Shown in pieces: positions 25,457 through 36,739 of a DNA stretch of 64,000 bases. How positions within the stretch are numbered: the first letter of the stretch is position 1; every line of letters starts with the position of its first letter. This stretch comes from Gnomoniopsis sp. IMI 355080 (taxonomy: Eukaryota > Ascomycota > Sordariomycetes > Diaporthales > Gnomoniaceae). Under the pieces are notes generated by a model. The model saw only the letters and a program-made list of their open reading frames with translations. It was not told the DNA's origin and searched no databases. The stretch spans positions 119,545 to 183,544 of the forward strand of contig JAPEVC010000044.1 of NCBI GenBank assembly GCA_027946555.1, given 5' to 3'. A program made the position numbers and the translations under genes.

Positions 25457-27388
25457 CTATAGCTTCATCCCACTCAACATCTTCGCAACCCTCATACTCT
25501 GCCTCATGCTCAAGTCCAGCATGATCTCCTCACTGCCACCAGGGATGGCATACGCCCTCACATCCCGATACAGCCTCTCGACCTTGCCACCCTGTCCACC
25601 GCGCGAGTAACTCAGCCCGCCAAAGATTTGACTCGCCTCGCGAGCGCAGTACTCAAAGGTGACGGTCGCCTGCGCCTTCAAGCCGGCAATGGGCCCGCCC
25701 AGCCGCAGCATGGCTTCGGTCTCGCTCATCTTCTCAGACTGGTAGATGAGGTTCTCCTGCCAGCTGTGGGTGGCTTCGATCTGGCGTGCCATGTGCGCGA
25801 GCTTCATGCGGATTACCGGGTGCTCAATAAGCTTCTTGCCGAATGTGCGGCGCTTGTTGGCGTACTTGACAGACTCTTCGAAGCATACGCGTGAAAAGCG
25901 GACGCATTGGATGATGATGCCCATGCGCTCGTGGTTGAAGTTGGTCATGATGACTGGAAGGATGTTAAATCAGTATGAAATGTTTGAAATGCGAAGGAAC
26001 GAGGAAGAGGTGTGGTGAACGTACCCCTGAAGCCTTGGTTCTCCTTGCCGATGAGATTCTCTACGGGCACCTTGACGTCCTCGAATGTGATGTATGTCGT
26101 ACCACTGGACCACACACCCTGGCAGTCCATCCTCCTGGTCGACACACCGCCGAAATCCCTCTCAATTAAGAGCAGACTCACACCATTCATACCTGGGCCG
26201 CCCGTGCGTACAGCAGTGGTGAAGTAGTCGCACCATATGCCGTTGGTGATCCACTTCTTCTCGCCATTGACGATATAGTGCTTGCCGTCCTCGCTCAGCT
26301 TCGCCTCGCATGTCAGGTTCGCAACGTCAGATCCCGCATCAGGCTCGGTAATGGCCAGGCAAATGCGCTTATCGCCATTCAAAATGCCCGGCAGGATACG
26401 GTCCTTAAGGCTCTTCTTGCCAAACTTGACCAGCGGCGGGCAGCCAATGCCAAACCCGCCAATGACATTCCAGACGAACCCACCAGATCCGACGCGCGAG
26501 ATCTCGTCCGTGATAAGCATCTCATGGAAGAGATCCCAGTCTTCGGGCGCGACAGACTTGATGGTGTTATCGACGTAGTCCTTCTGGTAGGCTGTGCCAA
26601 GCAAACCAGCGAGGTAGCCGCGGCGGCCCATCTCCTTGTAGATTGCGGGGGGCACCTCCTTCTTCTCGTCCCACTCGGTCACGTTGGGCTCGAGCTCGTT
26701 CTCAACCCACTCACGGACCTCGGCGCGAAGGGCAGCGTGCGACTCGGTGAAGTAAGGAGAGTGGAACTGTGCGCGACTCGGTTAGCACGCTTCTTGCACG
26801 CGAAAGCCTGAGTACACAAGCAGCCAGAAACCAAGGTAGAAGAAGAAATCAACCGATGGGAGGGTGGGCATTTAGTGTCGAACTTACCCCCTGGTACCAA
26901 TTGGGATCCGAGAAAGGGATCTGCTCGCCAAAAGGCTCGATAGGATCCTCTTCCCCGGCCTTGGGTTTAGCAGCCGCCTTCGCTACGGGCTTCTTGGGAA
27001 CAGCAACGGGCATGGGCTCCGCCGCAGGCTTTGCCTCGACCTTCTTGGAATCAAGGCTGCCAACCTGTAGCTGGCCCTTGTACTTCTTCAATATGCCTTC
27101 ATTGTGGTATTTCCAGAATTGCTTGGAGGCGTCCTTGCCGGCTACACGCTGGAGAATCTTCTTGCCGCCTTTTCCAGGGCGAAGATGCATTGGTCAGACA
27201 AATGGCAAGCTTGATCGTATTTGTATTGAATAGAAAGCAGCGGATGGGGCTGCCGTGCTTGAGCTCTTCTCACCTGGATGATCATCTTGAAACTTTGTCA
27301 GATCGTAGACATCCTCATCAACGATGATCCAGAGGGAGTCGGATTTGTTATGTGACGACACATCGCTCGCGCTGAAAGTCTTGGACAT
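25457..27388 (-). CDS. Cytochrome b5 / acyl-CoA dehydrogenase fusion
   Basis: Flavoprotein that should oxidise an acyl-CoA, with a fused heme domain that could accept or deliver electrons. Model: complement join(25457..25953, 26025..26766, 26888..27168, 27274..27388), 544 aa; introns of 71, 121 and 105 bp all have canonical ends. The cytochrome b5 domain occupies about 1-75, with heme ligands in HPGGKK (the codon for the first Gly is split by the first intron) and KYHNEG. An Ala/Lys/Pro linker follows, then the dehydrogenase domain (about 135-544) with LAITEPDAGSDVANL, KKWITNG and IPGGSEEIMLDL. The usual YEGT loop that carries the catalytic Glu in medium-chain enzymes is IPGGS here, so the base probably lies elsewhere, as in isovaleryl- and long-chain-type members. 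This fused architecture is known in fungi; the substrate is not known. Confidence 0.93.
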
Positions 27389-28363
27389 GATTGGCGAACT
27401 TTGTATCCGACAGAGGTAAAGGTGTCTATTTGTCGATCACTAGAGGAGGTGAAGAGAAGGTCAAGCAAATAAAAAGGAGATTCAAATGCCTCTATCCACA
27501 CGACGATTGACAGCACAAATGGGTAAGTTGAGAGCAAAATAGCAGCGGATTGCTTATAAAAGGGCCCCGTTCGGGCTGACGGCGGCTGAGGGAAGAAGGA
27601 CTGTCACATGCTGAAAACGACACGGGGACATTTCCGGGGGCCCCAGCTTTCATCCAGAAACGGCCAGTAAAGTTCCAGCCATTGGCAAGGAAGAGAGCAC
27701 AAAGTCCGGGGTAAAAAAGGCTGTGGGGCTGCCTCTTCTGGTGCTGTTCTAGCGTCGTCTCATGCTACGACTCAAATCTCTTCGGTGTTTCCAAGGTTGC
27801 ATCGAGGCAGCTACCTGCAGTTTGTCGGCTTCACCCAGAGAAGTCATGCGACCATCCAAGTCTTTTCCCCTGAGGGTTCTGGGCGACGGACCGCTGGCAT
27901 GTGATGATGGAAGAAGCAGGGGTCGGGGGAAGAATGCTGATGTCATGACGCCTCGACCAATCATCATCGTAATAATTAGAGCCAAAGCCCAAACAGGCAG
28001 ATACCGAGGTCTCTGTCTCAGTGTTTCCCGGAAGCCGAACTGACCTTGTGCTTAACTCGAGGCCCTGGTCCTAGCAATATTGCTGCCGGCAACATCGATT
28101 AGTAGTAGGTCTTTCGGAAATGTTGCTCTTGTATTAGCTTAGCTGAATCTATCTCGTGCTCTCAACTCCAGCAATACTGTCGTGTCGGTGCTCAAACAAG
28201 CCTATCACCCCATGCCATGACCCTTTTTGCCTTATAAACTCCGTAGTAGCGCCGGCAACCTTGACAAGAATCCCATGGTATGGATAAAAGACGCGATAAA
28301 GTAAATGTGAACTCATGTCCCTTTACATATGAACAGAGACAGAACAAAAAACGCATGGGCTGA
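27389..28363. other. Intergenic, promoter of the b5 fusion gene and 3' flank of FEN1
   Basis: No coding frame of note. The 200 bases upstream of 27388 presumably carry the promoter of the cytochrome b5 fusion gene. The region next to 28363 is the 3' flank of the FEN1 gene. Confidence 0.55.
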
Positions 28364-29736
28364 TCAGGCACCACGAGGCTTTGCCTTGGCCTTGGCCTTC
28401 TCTTTCTTGTCTTCCTTGCGCTTCTTCTTGGCCTCTTCGTTCTTTTCCTCCAGCTTTCGCTTGTGCGCCTTTTGTTCCTCCTCCGTCTTGGGAATGGGTT
28501 TGAAGAATCCCTCCAGGCGAGCCTGCTGGTTGCTCTTCAGGTTCTTCTCAAGCTTGGAGGCGGCTCCTCGGACACGATCTTCGGAGAATCCCTTCTCGTT
28601 GACCAGGAATTGCACCAGTCCATCCACATCGGGCTTGTCCCATTTAAAGTTGCAGAGAGGATCGTCGGCGGATCGGACATCTGGCTCGAAGAACAGGTCG
28701 CGGGCATCCTTATAGGGCCAGTCCTCAGGAAGGGTGTACTTGCTCTTCTTGTCGTTCTCGATGTACTCGACGACTTTTTCCAGGCTTCCATGCTCGCGAA
28801 TGAGTTTCAGTGCTGTGTTTGGGCCAATTTTTGGGATGGGGTCGAGGTAGTCGCAGCCGAGTAGGATGCAAAGGTCGACAAACTTTGAGTAGAAAGAAAT
28901 ATCAGCTCTCTACCATTTGTCAAGTCTAGACGGAATGGGCAATGTGGATCGCATACCTGCTTGCGGTCCATGTTTAGACCTTCCAGAACCTTGCCCAGGT
29001 GAACCTCCTGGATGGGCTCTTTGCGCTGTTCACTGAAGGTAAGATGCCGCAACAGAATAGGCGCATCGAAACAGAGCGTGTCCATGTCCTCACTGGCGGC
29101 CGCATAGACCTTTCCTGCCCTGGCAAGAACGGCACACTGGGCCTCGGCCTCGGTGGGCGCGATCAGAAATGGTATACCCATGAGCTTTAGCAGCTTTTGG
29201 CAGTCGGCGTTATGCTCTCGTGTGACGCGCACCGTCCGGCGCGAGAACTTCTCAACATCCTCCGCTGTTCCGGTCTCTTTGGCCTCCTCCAGACCCTCGG
29301 TGGCCTCTTGTTTGCGCTGGTATCGTTTGGCGAGCTCTCCGGACTTGAGCTTGGGTGGGGCGCCGTCGAAAACGTAGAGGGGCTTGATGCCATTGTCGAC
29401 CATGCGCAGGGTACGGTAGAACATGCCCATTAGGTGAGATGTGGTCTCACCGGACTCGTTCATGAGCTGTTGGCCATCGGAGCGGACTGCGATCAGGAAG
29501 GAGTAGATGCTCATGGAGCTACGAGGTAGTCAGTGGGGGAGTTGTTAAAGGCGACTGGTCACATACGCATCCTGAAGCGGGTCAGCATCGGCGATGATGT
29601 GCAATTGGTTTGGGATCCGAAATGTCATGAGACTTACGATAGCCACTTTGCGCCCGAATTGGTTTTTGATCTCGCCTTCCTTGATGGCGGCTGGGGCCTC
29701 CTCCTTGATGATGGAGAAGAGCTGTTTGATACCCAT
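28364..29736 (-). CDS. Flap endonuclease 1 (FEN1/Rad27) with a 5-nt microexon
   Basis: Structure-specific nuclease removing 5' flaps in Okazaki-fragment maturation and long-patch base-excision repair; nuclear and PCNA-bound. Model: complement join(28364..28882, 28957..29518, 29567..29571, 29638..29736), 394 aa, the usual FEN1 length. Exon 1 ends at GRKVAI, exon 2 is only GATGC, and exon 3 starts CTCCATGAGC; together they read KVAI-D-A-S-MSIYSF, the conserved text with metal-binding Asp34. Both flanking introns (66 and 48 bp) have GTAAGT or GTATGT donors, CTGAC branch sites and CAG or TAG acceptors. Skipping the microexon breaks the frame. Other active-site motifs are intact: FDGAPP, APTEAEAQC, SEDMDTLCF, LLGCDYLDP. 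A PCNA-binding PIP box (QARLEGFF) and a Lys-rich tail close the protein. Confidence 0.97.
29567..29571 (-). other. 5-nt microexon of FEN1
   Basis: GATGC on the minus strand, preceded by CTTCAG and followed by GTATGT. It encodes Asp34 and two bases of Ala35. Upstream intron 29572..29637; downstream intron 29519..29566. Confidence 0.9.
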
Positions 29737-30072
29737 GTTGGCAGTGGGTCGCTTTCTTGTCCCTTGGCCGAGATGTCGCTGGTCAGAAAGTACCTTATCT
29801 GGGTTCCAGAAGCTTGTTGATCAGTAAGGCGAGGATGAGGAGAGTTTGGTGTGTCTTGTCGCATGCTGATGTCACGGAAACTTTCCCCAAGTAGCTGACG
29901 CGCTGTGAGGAGAGCGCGACGCGCCAGTGGGGCACCCTTGTAATTGATACGGCAGGGGTCTAAAGGCCTGAGTACCTAGGTACATTGTATAAGGAGTTTT
30001 GGTACCGTGGTACAAGTGACTTTGGTTGTGCCCTTGAAATGATATACTCTTGAAGTGCGTAAAAGTAATGAA
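29737..30072. other. FEN1 promoter and 3' flank of the SDR gene
   Basis: 336 bp between the FEN1 start and the end of the SDR gene, both on the minus strand. It contains an AGTACCTAGGTAC palindromic element at 29971-29983. No coding sequence seen. Confidence 0.55.
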
Positions 30073-30948
30073 TTACAGATTCACATCCCACTTTTTCCCC
30101 CTCTCCTTATCCAATATTGCCTTTGGACGCTCGGTATCGAATAGCGAAGGTCCTCCTTCGAAAACAATCTTCTCCCCTGACTGATTCTTGTGCAGCACGG
30201 TGCCACCTTGATACTTGGCCTCCTCGACCAGTCTCAGCATCGCTTCAGCAACTTCGTCCGGCGTATTCCTCGCCTGTCCCTCCTCGCCATACTTGTAGTC
30301 CTTGGCCCTATCATCCACTCGATCCTCCCACAGCGGCGTTTTCACGATCCCTGGACAAATACAGACCACCTTCACGCCCTCGGTCGAATCCCCATGTCCC
30401 AGGCTCTTGCACAGTCCCACAACGGCATGCTTAGATGTACAATACAGCGCCGAGCCATATGACGCGATGAAGCCGGCAGCAGACGCCACATGCACCACCA
30501 CGCCCTTCTTCTCTGCGCCCAACAATGCGCGAAACGCCAGCCTTGTCAACTTGATAGGGTGCTCCGTGTTGATCTTGACGGTGGCATAGCCCGCATCTTC
30601 CTCATCATCCCAAAAGTTACTCCAAGGCGGCTCGAAGATACCTGCGCAAGGGCAGTAGACGTCGGGCACCTCGCCAAACTCCTGTACAGAGGCTGAGATG
30701 AGCGAGTGGAGGCTCTTCCAGTCGGTGACGTCGCACACCCGGAATATCACGCTGCCAGGCGAGTCGACTTCGGTAGTGTGCATGAAGTCTTCCGCTGCCG
30801 ACGTGAGTTTGAGGTCGCCGATGAGGACGCGCCCACCACGAGCATGGAACAATTTGGCGAAGGAGAGCCCAATGCCGGATCCGCCGCCTGTGATGAGCAG
30901 GATTTTGCCCTTCACCGGAAAATCACCTACGGTCTTGTCCGAGGCCAT
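30073..30948 (-). CDS. Short-chain dehydrogenase/reductase
   Basis: Single-exon gene of 291 aa, classical SDR size. A Rossmann fold with the cofactor-binding loop TGGGSGIG (20-27) is followed by an acidic residue after strand 2 (IGDLKL, Asp45), which suggests NAD(H) preference. The active site shows Asn127 (KINTEH), Ser156 (VASAAG) and the YxxxK pair Tyr169/Lys173. The usual NNAG strand-4 motif is CPCAGIF, a conservative oddity. The overall pattern resembles 15-hydroxyprostaglandin-dehydrogenase-like fungal SDRs, but the substrate cannot be inferred. ATG at 30948 is the first in frame. Confidence 0.92.
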   Translation of the reverse strand: MASDKTVGDFPVKGKILLITGGGSGIGLSFAKLFHARGGRVLIGDLKLTSAAEDFMHTTEVDSPGSVIFRVCDVTDWKSLHSLISASVQEFGEVPDVYCPCAGIFEPPWSNFWDDEEDAGYATVKINTEHPIKLTRLAFRALLGAEKKGVVVHVASAAGFIASYGSALYCTSKHAVVGLCKSLGHGDSTEGVKVVCICPGIVKTPLWEDRVDDRAKDYKYGEEGQARNTPDEVAEAMLRLVEEAKYQGGTVLHKNQSGEKIVFEGGPSLFDTERPKAILDKERGKKWDVNL

Positions 30949-32041
30949 CTCGTCTGCACTAGTGTATATACCACTCTTAGTTCAAGCGCCTGTTGAGCAA
31001 GTGAAGAACACCGTTTCTGATGGTTGTTGAGATATTGCTGCATATGGAGGGGATTGTGTGTACCCAAAGAAATGTCGGGGCTCTCTTACGGACGGACGGC
31101 TGCCTAAAGGAGGGGTTGTCAACTAAGGCTGCTTCTCCTCCAACACACAAATGTGGGTCAGTTCCAGGACATCATCATGAGTTGCCATTCTTGACATCCA
31201 ATTTCGGTATCCACAATTGCGTATGTCTGAACAAACGATCCAGAATGTATCCCTCAGACCGATCGCAAGTGCAACTAGGCCATTCTCTAGGGGTCCATGT
31301 CTCCAGTTCGCCTACCAGACACGTCTAACATCGGACGTCGCCTGCTTGTGCTCTTTACAGACAATCAAAGCAGAAGAGGGTCAAAGTAGTGTAGACTTAC
31401 TAATAATCCAAATACAAACAGGTTTGGCCGATTGTTTGTTATTGTGTTGATGATAGGTGGGTGATGACGATGCCTGAGTCCACGGAGTTTGTTGAGGAGG
31501 ATCTGGTTTATCTAGCACCGGCAATCCGGGCGAGAGCTCTCTTCAAGAAGACACAGTCTCTAAGAATTGAAAATGGCCAGAATACTCAATGGTGACGAGG
31601 TCGTTTCTCTTGTGAATGTGCGTCTAGTTCGAGATGTCAGAGCGAGATGATGACTGCACTGCATCCTTCGTCGCTGTGCCTCTTTCCCCGCTACTTTATA
31701 GTATACCCCAACACCACCATATCTTTGTACAGATGATAAACCTCATCCGCCCGCGGCGCAGACATGATGATGAATCGGCATTTCTTGGATCTATCCAGTC
31801 TGGCTCAATCCTGCACGCATAGCTCATCATCCGGTAAATGGATCGTGCCTTGCGCAAGTGTCTTGCAAGGTCAGACCCCAATGGCTAGCGACTGTCGCCC
31901 AGCAGATCTTGTCAGGCGAGCACATTGCGATGCCTGTCCCAGACCAGCCTCGTAGACAACATTTCCATTACACGCTGCTCGCTGATCTACTCTATTTTGC
32001 CCAAGCCTCATCTTCCTTGCCAAGCCAAACCGCCTGATCCG
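30949..32041. other. Intergenic, no supported gene
   Basis: 1.1 kb between the SDR start and the AP-1 beta stop. Only short frames without motifs. It includes the SDR promoter and the AP-1 beta 3' UTR. Confidence 0.5.
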
Positions 32042-34546
32042 CTAAAACAACCCTAGTAAATCCTCCCCGGCCCCACCACTACTCTGGCCTTGCTGCTGCG
32101 GTTGCCCACCAGTCCCCTGCGGATGCAACTGCTGGTGCGGTGGCGGCGGCGCACTCGTTCCGCTGAGGTCCATACCCGCAAAGCCACTCATCATGTCCCC
32201 CATCGCACCGCCAGCCGCTGGTTGCGAGGAGCTGCTCGGGGCCGCATCAAACAGACCCATCATGTCCGCCATGCCGCCCGACGGCCCATTGGCACCTGGC
32301 ATGCCCACGGCAGGACTGTCAACCCTGTCGGGTGTCGGTGGAACACTTCCGCCTTGCTCATGGGACGCTGGTGCGGCGCCATCAAAGTCGATGTCAAGGA
32401 GGTTCTCAATGTTGCTCTGGGTCGCACCGGGTGTGCCATTAGCAGCAGCCGCGACAGCAGAAGCGGCGATCGGGTTCTCGGCCGCCTCGCGACGTTGCTC
32501 TTGGATGGCGGCGCGCTGGATTTCGTCGGCGCCGTAGCGGCCCTTGCCCATGAAGGACTCTGGTGGCTTGTGATAGACGGAGGCGAGGGTGGACAGCTCG
32601 CCGAGAAGTTGTTCCAGAAGTGCGGGTGGAAGGCTGGAGATGGTGGTGGAGATAGCGGGCTTCTGGGAGAGGATGATGTTCTGTTGAATTGTCAGCACCG
32701 AGAAGCTTACAAATTACGAATTTTGCAAGCATAGCATACCTTGGCGATGTCGAGGTCTCCTGACAACAGACGCCAGTAGACGTACGCCCTGTCCCGAATA
32801 TCGGGATTGTCGCTGTCTGCAGTTGCTTGCTGAAGAACTTTCTGGACAAGGCCCTGATTGCTGTTTGGCTTTTTCAAGAACAATTTGACCACAGCCGTAA
32901 GAATCTGCAATTGTGTCTGTAGATTGTTGTTAGCTTGATCCTGACCTTGCTCTACGCGAGCGCCCTTACCTGTGTGAATTCTTCCATAAACTCATCAACA
33001 AAACCTCCTAGTATCTCGTCGGCGTTGTTGATCTTCTCAGCGTACTCGCCAACAATCCATATCAAAGCCCCCCTTGCGTCATGCTCTTCAAGCTCGTCGA
33101 TATGCTCACAGAGGGTAGGAATGACACCCTCATAGCCGGGATACTTTCGTAAGATATCCTTAATCACAATCACGACCTCCTGCACAACGTAGTTGACCTT
33201 GGTCGCAATCAAGTCTAACAGGGTGTTGACACACTTCTCGCTCGCACTCTCGATCTTGATTGCCACCTGGCCAATGGCTTTGATAGATCGGCGCACGAAA
33301 TCCATGTCGACCTCTACTGCATACTCCTTCAATTCTGCAAGCAGTTGTTCGTAGTTCTTGTCGTTTGCTATCCGAACCATAATTTCAAGCTTTTGTAATT
33401 TGAGATACGGCGGGTCGTTGTATTTGCAGAAGAATACCCTCATTTCTTTGCTGAGGATATCCGGCTTGGCTTGCAACAAAAGGTCGATGTTCCTTAAGGC
33501 GACATACTGAACTTCGGGGGCGGATGCAACAAGAGTCACTGTAAAGACGGTCAGCATTTCTGCACCAAGTCCATTCATGAGAGTGACCAAAATACACACC
33601 CAATGGCGGAGCCATTTTCTTGAGATATGTGCGAACCATTTCCGGGCTGATAGCTCTCATGTGGATGAAAACCACCTTCACCGCAGCTAGAACCACACTA
33701 GGATTATTGTGTTGGAACTGCGGCGCAATTCTCTCACATATATGCTCTGCCTCCTTTTGATCCGCGGACGGGTAGTCTGCCAGCGTAGACAGGATAGTTA
33801 CGCGCCCCCACTCGGTACACTCGTTAAGGGCCATGAGAAGCTTCTTCAAGGTCACGGATGTGATGACGAGTGCTCTTGTCTCGGGGGCAGTCTCAGTAAT
33901 CTCGGACAGGGCCTGAACAGAGTTGGCGACAACCGCCGGATTCGGATCACCAATCAGTTCCTGCAAGGACTCAAGGAAGCCGTTCTCGATACACATTGTA
34001 GGGTTAAGGTCGAAGAGCTTGGCCACGCAAATAGCGGCTGTCTTGCGCACGTAAGGGGACTCGTCGCGGAGGGTTTTGCGTAGGGGCTCCTCCATGTAGT
34101 CGATCATTTTGTCGACACGGATGCAGCCCATCGTCCGTATTGAGAGTGCTCGAATGAGGGGGTTCGGGTCTTCAGAATCTTGAACAAAGGTATTGACAGC
34201 AAGAATGCAGAGGTCGGGGTGGGTTTTGGCGTAGTTCCTGTTCGGAGACTATGGTCAGCTGTCTGTGAGGCCAGGGAGGCAGAGGCCAGCTTTAAGCATG
34301 GCACAAGTGAGCTCACATCAGATATAGATAAACAAGCTTCTTCTGATCCAAGTCGGCGGTAGCGATGTTCTTGAGAACGTCAGGGAACAGCGCCGACACG
34401 TCCTTGCCCAACGTCATGGCCATGATGGTTTTCTGGATGGCTTCCTTCCGCTCGTAGGCATACTGCGAAACGAGTCCGGCCCGCAACTCGAAGGTCTCGC
34501 CCTTACGAGGGGGAGCGAACGCGCTCTTTATGCGATTTGCCGCCAT
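32042..34546 (-). CDS. AP-1 complex subunit beta (beta-adaptin)
   Basis: Large subunit of the clathrin adaptor AP-1, which sorts cargo at the trans-Golgi network and endosomes. Model: complement join(32042..32680, 32740..32916, 32970..33538, 33601..34237, 34317..34546) with exon 2 ending at base 33600; 750 aa. The four introns are 53-79 bp and all junctions restore conserved text, e.g. LVYLYLMNYAKTHPDL and KMAPPLVTLVASAPEV. The adaptin N-terminal HEAT-type trunk covers about 1-560 (RTMGCIRVDKMIDYMEEPL, DESPYVRKTAAICVAKLF). The C-terminal 170 residues are Ala/Gly/Met/Gln-rich with short DxLL-like motifs (ADMMGLF, terminal EDLLGLF) and no ear domain, as in other fungal beta-1 adaptins. AP-1 rather than AP-2 is assigned from overall similarity. 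Confidence 0.94.
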
Positions 34547-35009
34547 CGTAAGATAGACGCTTCCTGAAGTAGCCGCACGTGGACGAGATCAGGCTCGCAA
34601 AGACTCCGAGGCCGTGAAGCCGTCGGGCGGAACTGTGAATGTGGACAAAGGTTCGCTTCAATTGAAAGGTCGCAGCATCTGTATGACTCCTGCCAGGAAT
34701 TCTGTGTCAAGCTTTGGTGGTCGGCGGCCTTGGACCGTGGTTTTCAAGTACGGATGGTCTTGTTGGATTCCTGAGTAGTTGGCGACGTCGAGGGGCTATT
34801 CAACATCGCTGCAGGCCAAGCTGTTCAGAGCGCTCGGACCAGCTAACGTTTTCAGGGGTCTGTTCAGCTTCAACAACCCCAACCCTAGGCACATTTCAGG
34901 GCAGTGCTTCGTGCACCAGGAACCCGTTCTTTTATGCTGAACGTCTATCAAGGTAAATATACTATGTGGGTATCATGAGATCCAGATATTGTCCCCCATT
35001 CTCGTCGAT
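34547..35009. other. AP-1 beta promoter and Spt10-like 3' flank
   Basis: 463 bp between two minus-strand genes. No coding frame with support. Confidence 0.55.
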
Positions 35010-36739
35010 TCAAAGGCCCGAGGAAAGGCCAGGAGTGCTGTCAACATCCATCCTCGTCCCCCCTGTATCGGCTTCTTCTTCCAGTTGCCTAGTGAGCATC
35101 ATTTCCAGGTCTTGGTCTGATATCTGATAGGTTTCCTCGTCATGGATTGGGTTAGTGGCGTTGAGAAGTTGCAGTAATGCATGATCTTCCTGATCCACGC
35201 TGAGGTCTGCTTGAGGGCCGAAGTACGGATTCTGTGGACTCCGTTGAGACTGGTCATAGAGCCCGCTGTGTTTGGTGTGGTTTGGTTGGTCTAAATGCTG
35301 CTTCGTCATCAATTGCGGATCTATTGGCGGTTCATGATGATTGAATGAGGCGAAATTCGATGGTGTTGATTCTTGAGGATGATGGCTTTGGTTCGGTTGG
35401 GGATTTCGGTGCTGGATAGCTTCTGGGGTGTTGGCTGCAGACACAGATGGCACAGAAACTGGAGGTTGTGGAACTAATGTTTGATTTGGCGTAGACGGCT
35501 TCATCAACCCCATGTTGGACTTATCCTCACACTCTGCACAAACACGGATCACATCAGAGACTGTGTCCTTGATGCCTCGCCAATGATACCTCTCCGTGAT
35601 CGTCGCCGTCGTCTTGTTGATCCCAGCATGTTGACCCATTGCATGGGTTTGCCTTGCAATCTCATACTGTCTCTCCGGGTCCGAGACCACCTCCTTGTCT
35701 TTAAGCATGAGGACGTCGTTCTCAAGCAGCTTATAGTGTGTTGCCGCGCTGCGAAGTCTGGATTTCTCGGCGCGGTCGGCCCCGTTAGGATATTTGCCGT
35801 GCTTAAGATAAAACTTGATCTTTTCGAACCGGTCTTCACTCACGAGTTCGTCGTTGTCTTCTTCGTTCAAAGTCAAGTCGCGCCCGTAGATGATGGCGTC
35901 GACAAGACGGTCTGGGTAAGACTTGAGATTGCCACATCCAGGAACGCGTCCGATGCGCTTGAAGCCGAGGGCATCCCTATGTGAACCGTCAGCTCAGTCG
36001 AACATATGGGCTATTGCATATGCTTGAGGGTTGTCATATAAAACTGTGAGTAAAAGGTCGACCCCAGAAGTGGTCGACTCGATGAGGGGCCCGAATAATA
36101 AGAGCACGCGAAACAATATATACCAGTGTTCGAGTATCCCGAGGAAATGCACTAGACTCACCAAATCCTGCAACTCGCCACGTTGGTCTCATAAACCAGG
36201 TTGAAAACGCTGTACTTGTATCCCAGCTTCGGCGCCCAATTCAGATAGGCCTCTCCCATCAACCTACCCACACCCCTATTGCGGACCGCATCCGTGACTA
36301 GGAAGCCCGCATTACACACATGGCTACTTCGGCCAGGATAATTGGGCTTGATGTAGAAGCTCCCCAGACAGTCCTTGGCCCAGTCCTTCCCCTCGACGAC
36401 ATCCTCGGGCTTCTCAATACTTCCTAGAAGCATGATCGCGCCAAAGTTCTGGAACCAGTACGAAGCGAACTTGTCATGAGGCATGGGGTCGATCATGGGA
36501 TACGTGTCGCCCTTCTCAATCTCCTTGGCCAGGGTTTCTGACAGGTACAAGAGCAGTGATGGTGGGACCTGGTCTTTGGAAGCGAAGGGGACGATGGTTG
36601 CTACTGTCTGCCTGTCTCGTAAAACAACTTGCCGGGGCTTGATATTGGCGGGCAACGGCGAGTTGGGGCCTGGGTAGGGACCGTCGCCGACGACTCGATA
36701 AATAGTCGGCGAGGACGGGTCATCTATCATAGCTGGCAT
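35010..36739 (-). CDS. Spt10-like GNAT acetyltransferase with integrase-type HHCC zinc finger
   Basis: Resembles yeast Spt10, a chromatin regulator that binds histone promoters through a zinc finger related to retroelement integrases. Model: complement join(35010..35976, 36162..36739), 514 aa, one 185-bp intron (GTGAGT...ATAG) that rebuilds ASCRIWDALGFKRIGRVPG. The GNAT domain spans roughly 85-225 with the acetyl-CoA motif RNRGVGRLMG. The HHCC finger has His304, His309, Cys339 and Cys342 (HX4H-X29-CX2C), within text such as HAGINKTTATITERYHWRG. The remainder is Pro/Gln/His-rich and disordered, with an acidic end. The start is uncertain: 36739 is the first ATG in frame, but the frame is open further upstream without ATG and an acceptor-like CGCTAG lies near 36785, so an upstream exon is possible. 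Confidence 0.85.
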
